64,000 bases of DNA, from positions 1,635,083-1,699,082 of the forward strand of contig NZ_QSNT01000001.1 in the NCBI RefSeq assembly GCF_009498525.1. Reading direction: 5' to 3'. Positions within the stretch are counted from its first letter, which is position 1, and each line of letters begins with the position of its first letter. The notes beneath the pieces are model-generated. The model was not told the origin of the DNA. It was given only the letters and a program-made list of their open reading frames with translations, and did not search any database. The translations under genes and the position numbers were made by a program. Of this stretch, positions 59,220-64,000 are shown piece after piece. The DNA is from Rhizobium sp. ICMP 5592 (lineage in GTDB: Bacteria > Pseudomonadota > Alphaproteobacteria > Rhizobiales > Rhizobiaceae).

Positions 59220-60107
59220 ATGGAATGGTTTTATAAATTTCCTCACATGGACGATGACGCGCTGCGGAATCTGAAGAAGGCGATAGACGACGGCTTTCGC
59301 GGCTTTACGCGCGCTTATGGCGACACGATCGAAAGCCTTTTCTCGCCGCTGCAACGCTTTCTGATTGCCGCCGATCGTTTCATGACGCAGACGCCGTGGC
59401 CAATCATTACTCTCATCATTCTTGTGATCGCCTGGTTTGCGACGCGCAGCCTGAAGATCGTATTCGGCTGTCTCGTCATTCTGCTGCTGATCGGCTATTT
59501 CGATATGTGGGACGACACCATGCGGACGGTCTCGATGATCTTCGTCTGCACCATCCTGTCGATCGCCATCGGCATTCCGATCGGAATCCTGATGGCGCGC
59601 TCCAACACAGTTCAAAGGATCATCAATCCTATCCTCGACGTGATGCAGACCATGCCGAGCTTCGTGTACCTGATCCCGGTCGTCATGCTGCTCGGGATCG
59701 GCAAGGTGCCGGGCCTGATTGCCGTCGTCATCTACGCCATCCCACCGATGATCAGATTGACCGATCTCGGCATCCGTCTCGTCGACAAGGACGTGCTGGA
59801 AGCTGCCGACGCATTTGGGACCTCGAACGCACAAAAGCTTTTCAAGGTCCAGCTTCCACTTGCCTTGCCCACGATCATGGCCGGCATCAACCAGACCATC
59901 ATGATGGCCCTCGCCATGGTCGTCGTCGCCTCGATGATCGGTGTGCAGGGCCTCGGCCAGCCGGTTCTGAAGGCGATCGCCAACCAATACTTCACCTTGG
60001 GAATGTTCAACGGCCTTGCCATCGTCGGCATCGCCGTCATCTTCGACCGGGTCAGCCAGGCGTATGGCAAGCGGCTCCAGAAGCATCGGGAGATCGTCCA
60101 TGGCTGA
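59220..60107 (+). CDS. Betaine/proline ABC permease (ProW type)
   Basis: A 295-residue inner-membrane permease. After a soluble N-terminal stretch it has five to seven TM helices (ITLIILVIAWFATRSL, MIFVCTILSIAIGIPIGIL) and the EAA loop VLEAADAFGTSNAQKLFKVQLPLALP near 183-208. GGGGAA lies before the ATG. The C-terminal end overlaps the ATPase start by eight bases (60100-60107). It would form the channel for the ProX-type binding protein. Confidence 0.94.
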   Translation: MEWFYKFPHMDDDALRNLKKAIDDGFRGFTRAYGDTIESLFSPLQRFLIAADRFMTQTPWPIITLIILVIAWFATRSLKIVFGCLVILLLIGYFDMWDDTMRTVSMIFVCTILSIAIGIPIGILMARSNTVQRIINPILDVMQTMPSFVYLIPVVMLLGIGKVPGLIAVVIYAIPPMIRLTDLGIRLVDKDVLEAADAFGTSNAQKLFKVQLPLALPTIMAGINQTIMMALAMVVVASMIGVQGLGQPVLKAIANQYFTLGMFNGLAIVGIAVIFDRVSQAYGKRLQKHREIVHG

Positions 60108-61167
60108 TCAACATTTCGGCGGGATCAAGATCCGCCACCTCTACAAGATTTTCGGTCCAAATCCGGCAGCTCACGTCGATGCCGTTCAGAAAGGGCTGAC
60201 GAAAGCCGAACTGAACGAAAAGCATGGACATGTGCTGGGTCTCAGGGACATCAATATCGAGATCTCGTCGGGCTGCATCCAGGTCATCATGGGTCTTTCC
60301 GGCTCGGGCAAGTCGACCCTCATCCGGCACATCAACCGACTGATCGACCCGACGGCCGGCGAGGTGCTGATCGATGGAGCCGATGTCGTCAAGATGAACG
60401 AAGCCGAGCTTCGCACCTTTCGGCGTCACCAGACGGCGATGGTCTTCCAGAAGTTTGCGCTGCTGCCGCATCGCAACGTTCTCGACAACACGGTCTTCGG
60501 CCTCGAAGTCCAGGGTATCGACCGCGCGAAGGCACGCGATGTCGCCATGCGGTGGCTGGAACGGGTTGGATTGAGAGGCTTCGAGCAGAAGTATCCCAAC
60601 CAGCTCTCCGGTGGCATGCAGCAGCGCGTCGGCCTGGCCCGCGCGCTTTCCAACGACGCCCCGGTCCTGCTGATGGACGAGGCTTTTTCGGCACTCGATC
60701 CGCTGATCCGCATGGACATGCAGACGGTTCTCCTCGACATCCAGAAGGAGATCAAGAAAACTATCGTCTTCATTACCCATGACCTCGACGAAGCGCTTCG
60801 CCTGGGCGACCAGATCGCCATCCTGCGTGACGGCGAGATCATCCAGCAAGGCACCAGCCAGGATATCGTCCTGCACCCCGCCGACGAATACGTCGCCAAC
60901 TTCGTCAAGGAGGTCAATCGCGGTCGGGTGGTCCATGTCGAGGCTGTCATGAGACCTTTTCAGGCTGGTATGGCTTCGAGCGGAACCAGGATTGCCGCCG
61001 GCTCAACCGTTGAAGAAGCCATGCGGCTGCTGACATCCACGCCGGAAGGCGATGTCGTGGTGACTTCGGCTGAAGGAGAGGCATTGGGACTGGTCAATTT
61101 GCGTGAACTCGCCGGTGCCATGGTCAATTCGCACACCTCCGCTCCTCCGGCGGTCGCAGCGCAATGA
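60100..61167 (+). CDS. Betaine/proline ABC ATPase (ProV type)
   Basis: The ATG at 60100 (MADQHFGGIKIRHLYKIFG) gives a 355-residue protein; the ProV N-terminal extension with KGLTKAELNEKHGHVLGL is present. Walker A GLSGSGKST is near 67-75, signature LSGGMQQR near 171 and MDEAFSALDPLIR near 193, all characteristic of ProV. A single short CBS-like segment follows near 280-340, instead of the two full CBS domains that sense ionic strength in ProV. Osmosensing is therefore doubtful, which fits a catabolic importer. Confidence 0.94.
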   Translation: MADQHFGGIKIRHLYKIFGPNPAAHVDAVQKGLTKAELNEKHGHVLGLRDINIEISSGCIQVIMGLSGSGKSTLIRHINRLIDPTAGEVLIDGADVVKMNEAELRTFRRHQTAMVFQKFALLPHRNVLDNTVFGLEVQGIDRAKARDVAMRWLERVGLRGFEQKYPNQLSGGMQQRVGLARALSNDAPVLLMDEAFSALDPLIRMDMQTVLLDIQKEIKKTIVFITHDLDEALRLGDQIAILRDGEIIQQGTSQDIVLHPADEYVANFVKEVNRGRVVHVEAVMRPFQAGMASSGTRIAAGSTVEEAMRLLTSTPEGDVVVTSAEGEALGLVNLRELAGAMVNSHTSAPPAVAAQ

Positions 61168-61189
61168 ACCAGCCGTGATCGCAAGGGGT

Positions 61190-61209
61190 GGCCTGATAGG
61201 CATCAGGCC
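61190..61209 (+). terminator. Stem-loop after the ATPase gene
   Basis: GGCCTGAT (61190-61197), AGGC, ATCAGGCC (61202-61209), a perfect 8-bp stem 22 bp after the ATPase stop and before the convergent LysR gene. Confidence 0.55.
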
Positions 61210-61281
61210 ACAAATCGGAACCTGAAGTGAGCTGTCCGAGCACACCGGACATTGCCAGTCAGGAGCCTAATCACTCGCCGT

Positions 61282-62169
61282 TTACCCGTGCAATGCAGCG
61301 GTAAGCCACGCCGCGGCACGATCGCGGGCAAGCGTACGCCTTCCCTTCAGCGGCAGCAGAACATTGTAACGGCCCTCCGCCGCAAATTCTGTTTCATCAA
61401 GCGGCACAAGTGTCCCGTCATTCAGGAATGTGCGGACCAGGACTCCCCAGCCAAGCGCGACCCCTTGTCCGGCGCGCGCCGCGGCGATCGCCTCCGTGTA
61501 GTGATTGAACCGAAGTGACGGCTTGATGTCGAAGACAGTTCCTCTTTCTCCGAGCCACCGCCCCCAGGAAACCCACGACCGATCGGGAACATCCGTCTCG
61601 ATGAATTCGTCTGATGGCGACAGCGGACCCGCCACGCGGTTTTTCAGATAGTCCGGAGAGCAGACAGGCATGATGATGTCGCCTTGGGAGGCAATGACGG
61701 TTCCATCGCTGAAGGGCGGCAGGCCATAGCGAATGACGATATCGATCTCACCGCCGTCGAGGTCGATCCGGTCATCCTGCGAAACCACGCGTACCTGAAT
61801 GCCCGGATTGAAGCGGCGAAAATCGGCCAGCCGTGGAAGCAACCAGAATGACGAAAACGCCACGGTCGCTCCAATTGTTACGACATCCTGAGCGGACAGC
61901 TTAATCGCTTCGATGCTCTCAGCGATGTTCGCGAAACTCTGAGCCAACGTCGCCCCCAGCGTCAGACAAGCCGCAGTTGGCTCGATCGCGCGATGCTTGC
62001 GCAGGAACAATGGCTGACCAAGTTCCTCCTCCAGCGTCGCGATCTGCCGGCTCACGGCCGCCTGCGTGACGCCGAGTTCGCCCGCGGCCAAGGTGAAGCT
62101 TTTCCTTCGAAGGACGGCCTCCAAGGTGAGCAAGGCCGTCAGCGATGGAAACCGTCTCCGGAAATGCAT
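61282..62169 (-). CDS. LysR-family transcriptional regulator (GcvA-like)
   Basis: The ATG at 62169 (MHFRRRFPSLTALLTLEAVL) is the usual start of GcvA-like regulators; an upstream ATG at 62187 would add six residues. The HTH is at about 20-45 (KSFTLAAGELGVTQAAVSRQI). The effector domain begins near 95 with VVTIGATVAFSSFWLLPRLADF. It is divergent from the Rieske oxygenase gene, 109 bp apart, and is probably its activator. The relation to the TetR regulator at 56613 is not evident. Confidence 0.9.
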   Translation of the reverse strand: MHFRRRFPSLTALLTLEAVLRRKSFTLAAGELGVTQAAVSRQIATLEEELGQPLFLRKHRAIEPTAACLTLGATLAQSFANIAESIEAIKLSAQDVVTIGATVAFSSFWLLPRLADFRRFNPGIQVRVVSQDDRIDLDGGEIDIVIRYGLPPFSDGTVIASQGDIIMPVCSPDYLKNRVAGPLSPSDEFIETDVPDRSWVSWGRWLGERGTVFDIKPSLRFNHYTEAIAAARAGQGVALGWGVLVRTFLNDGTLVPLDETEFAAEGRYNVLLPLKGRRTLARDRAAAWLTAALHG

Positions 62170-62278
62170 CCTGGATGCCCTTCGCATTACATTGAGTTAT
62201 GTCAAAGCAATATTAAATGCCGTTGAAGAGCCGGCACGGCAAGGGCAATCTGCAAATACCCACGCATAAGAGGCAATC

Positions 62279-63532
62279 ATGTTAAACAGGCTCCCTTCTT
62301 CCATTTCGGCGCTGCTCGCCGCCCGTACCGACGGGCATTCATTGCCAGCGGGTCTCTACACGCGCGAAGACGTCTTCGAGGCGGACCTGGACGTCTTCTT
62401 TCATCAGCACTGGATCTGCATCGGTATCGACTGCGACGTGCCGGAACCGGGCGACGCCACCGTCATCGATATCGGCAAGACGAGCCTCATCCTCCTGCGG
62501 GACGATGACGGGGACCTCCGGGTTCTGCACAATGTCTGTCGTCATCGCGGATCCCGTCTGCTTAATCCGGGCAAGACGATCGTCTCGAAACTCGTGTGCC
62601 CGTACCACACCTGGACCTACGAACTGACGGGAGAGCTCAGCTATGCGCCGCATATGGGCAGGGATTTCGACAAGGACTGTCACGGCCTGAAATCCGTCAC
62701 CTTCAGGTCGATCGGCGGGCTCATCTATGTCTGTCTTTCCGACAATCCGCCCGAAGACATTGCTCTCCTTGAGCAGACGATGACCGAACGCCTCGCCCCT
62801 TATGACATCCGCAACGCCAAGGTCGCCTATCAGACCGATATCATTGAGGACGGCAATTGGAAGCTCACGATGGAAAACAATCGCGAATGCTACCACTGTT
62901 CGGCAAATCATCCGGAGCTCTGCGTCTCCTTCGTCGATCTCGACTTTGGTTTCGATCCAGAGACCCTGAGCCCCGACGATCGCGAGCAGGCGGAGGAGCA
63001 TTCCAGGCTCTATGAAGAGCGTACAAAGGCATGGGAGGCAGACGGCTATCCCTCAACCGCCGTCGAGCAGCTCGGCGACTGCGCCACGAACTTCAGGACC
63101 CAGCGCCTGATTATCGCTGGAGCTGGCGAATCCCAGACCCACGATGCCACGGCCGCATCCTCGAGACTGCTGGGCCACATGACCCGCAAGGACCTCGGCG
63201 ACACGCATCTGTGGGGCCACAATAGCTGGAACCATTTCATGGGCGACCATGCCGTGGTGGCGACCGTCATCCCACTTTCCGCTGGCAAAACGCTGGTCAG
63301 AACCAAGTGGCTCGTACACAAGGACGCCGTTGAAGGGGTGGACTACGATCTCGACAAACTGACGGACGTATGGATCGCAACCACGGATCAGGACGCCGAC
63401 CTCGTTGCCCGTTCCCATGCCGGCACGCTTGACCCTGCCTATCAGCCGGGGCCTTATTCGCAGTTTTCGGAGACCAATCTCGACAAGTTCGCCACTTGGT
63501 ACATCGATCGGATGCGCGCCCATGGATACTAG
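62279..63532 (+). CDS. Rieske non-heme iron demethylase alpha subunit (Stc2/GbcA type)
   Basis: A 417-residue Rieske oxygenase. Rieske ligands are C87-x-H89 (NVCRHRG) and C107-x2-H110 (CPYHTW). Iron ligands are H206 and H211 in ENNRECYHCSANHPEL, with an Asp expected near 372. At the bridging position, where ring-hydroxylating dioxygenases have Asp, Glu203 is found, as reported for quaternary-ammonium oxygenases such as CntA. The enzyme should remove a methyl group from stachydrine, glycine betaine or a related betaine, using electrons from the reductase encoded next; the ORFs overlap by 11 bases. Confidence 0.9.
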   Translation: MLNRLPSSISALLAARTDGHSLPAGLYTREDVFEADLDVFFHQHWICIGIDCDVPEPGDATVIDIGKTSLILLRDDDGDLRVLHNVCRHRGSRLLNPGKTIVSKLVCPYHTWTYELTGELSYAPHMGRDFDKDCHGLKSVTFRSIGGLIYVCLSDNPPEDIALLEQTMTERLAPYDIRNAKVAYQTDIIEDGNWKLTMENNRECYHCSANHPELCVSFVDLDFGFDPETLSPDDREQAEEHSRLYEERTKAWEADGYPSTAVEQLGDCATNFRTQRLIIAGAGESQTHDATAASSRLLGHMTRKDLGDTHLWGHNSWNHFMGDHAVVATVIPLSAGKTLVRTKWLVHKDAVEGVDYDLDKLTDVWIATTDQDADLVARSHAGTLDPAYQPGPYSQFSETNLDKFATWYIDRMRAHGY

Positions 63533-64000
63533 GAGCCCGCAGATTCCGGCCTCGATCGCTGCCCTTCGCGACATCTGGAATCCGGACGAAGACGACGCCC
63601 TCTTGTGCCTCGACGTCCAGACAGAGACGCACGACGTCAAGACGTTCACCTTCGCGTCCCGGGACGGGAAGCGGTTCGCATTCAAGGCGGGCCAATATTT
63701 CCTGTTCGACCTGGAACACGATGGAGATGCTGAAAACAGATGTTACAGCATCTCCTCCTCGCCACACCGGACCAACGCTTTTTCCGTGACGGTGAAACGG
63801 GTTCCCGGCGGCAGAATTTCCAACTGGCTGCATGACACGCTCACCCCGGGAGCAACGATCAGGGCAAACGGCCCACTTGGCCATTTCGTCCGGCCGCCGG
63901 GCCGCAAACTTCTCCTGCTCTCCGGCGGCTCCGGCATTACGCCTGTGATGTCGATGGTGCGCGATCTCGCAGACAGTTGCGATCCCGCCGACGTCGTCTT
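63522..64000 (+). CDS. FAD/NAD-binding oxidoreductase, partner of the Rieske enzyme (3' end outside window)
   Basis: The ATG at 63522 (MDTRSPQIPASIAALRDIW) overlaps the Rieske stop by 11 bases; 159 codons are visible before the window ends. The FAD-binding barrel includes FAFKAGQYFLFDLE and NRCYSISSSPHRTNAFSVTV (RxYS motif), then ANGPLGHF, and the NAD-binding start LLLLSGGSGITPVMSMV. A C-terminal plant-type ferredoxin domain is expected as in GbcB, Stc3 and CntB, but lies outside the window. It would pass electrons from NAD(P)H to the Rieske centre. Confidence 0.88.
   Translation, partial: MDTRSPQIPASIAALRDIWNPDEDDALLCLDVQTETHDVKTFTFASRDGKRFAFKAGQYFLFDLEHDGDAENRCYSISSSPHRTNAFSVTVKRVPGGRISNWLHDTLTPGATIRANGPLGHFVRPPGRKLLLLSGGSGITPVMSMVRDLADSCDPADVV

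Overview
The window reads as a piece of a Rhizobiaceae genome (Rhizobium/Agrobacterium-like alphaproteobacterium), probably an accessory replicon or chromid. The reasons are the GC-rich codon use, the dense ABC-transporter operons, a typical rhizobial intergenic palindrome at 20931-21000, and a betaine-demethylation locus of the rhizobial stachydrine type. I saw no rRNA, tRNA, CRISPR array, insertion sequence or replication origin. The assignment to a family is inference; no marker gene fixes the species.

Region 1 (1-22 kb) is devoted to organic sulfur. A plus-strand run at 1533-11889 encodes two flavin monooxygenases, an M20 N-deacylase, a GNAT acetyltransferase, a fused permease-ATPase, two tandem paralogous binding proteins, a third luciferase-like enzyme and a cystathionine beta-lyase-type enzyme. 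The set matches, piece for piece, the Bacillus subtilis yxe/ytm logic for S-substituted cysteines (import, N-acetylation, oxidation at the S-substituent, deacetylation, C-S cleavage). After two glycosyltransferases (12-14.3 kb) comes a second sulfur block: an NtaA/DmoA monooxygenase with a ribose-type permease and ATPase on minus, and their binding protein with a DszC-like enzyme on plus. SfnB follows on minus. The intergenic regions before 1533 and 18517 share a TCTAC-N7-ATAGA inverted repeat that could be a common operator.

Region 2 (22.4-35.6 kb) handles sugars: a membrane PQQ glucose dehydrogenase, then a carbohydrate locus with a ROK repressor, two esterases, an ABC importer and a GH42 beta-galactosidase. 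A perfect AT-rich palindrome lies between the ROK gene and the importer.

Region 3 (35.6-46 kb) is an accessory stretch of poorly characterised genes: a frameshifted gene, a two-TM protein with PAG(T/A) repeats, a four-gene overlapping operon of exported or soluble unknowns including a beta-propeller-like protein, an M48 membrane protease, a DUF4034-like helical-repeat protein and small unknowns. This is the part of the window least explained by known pathways.

Region 4 (46-53.7 kb) is a minus-strand series (aldo/keto reductase, esterase, atypical SDR, secreted hydrolase, secreted cupin, cytochrome P460-like protein, DUF4405 membrane cytochrome-like protein) divergent from a LysR regulator.

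Region 5 (53.8-64 kb) is a betaine catabolism locus: a DddQ-family cupin, an StcD-like N-methylproline demethylase, a TetR regulator with two inverted copies of a 16-bp operator, a ProC-like reductase, a ProX/W/V-type importer, a LysR regulator, a Rieske demethylase (Stc2/GbcA type) and the start of its reductase, which runs off the window. The genes together would import a quaternary betaine, remove methyl groups stepwise and feed the product into amino-acid metabolism.
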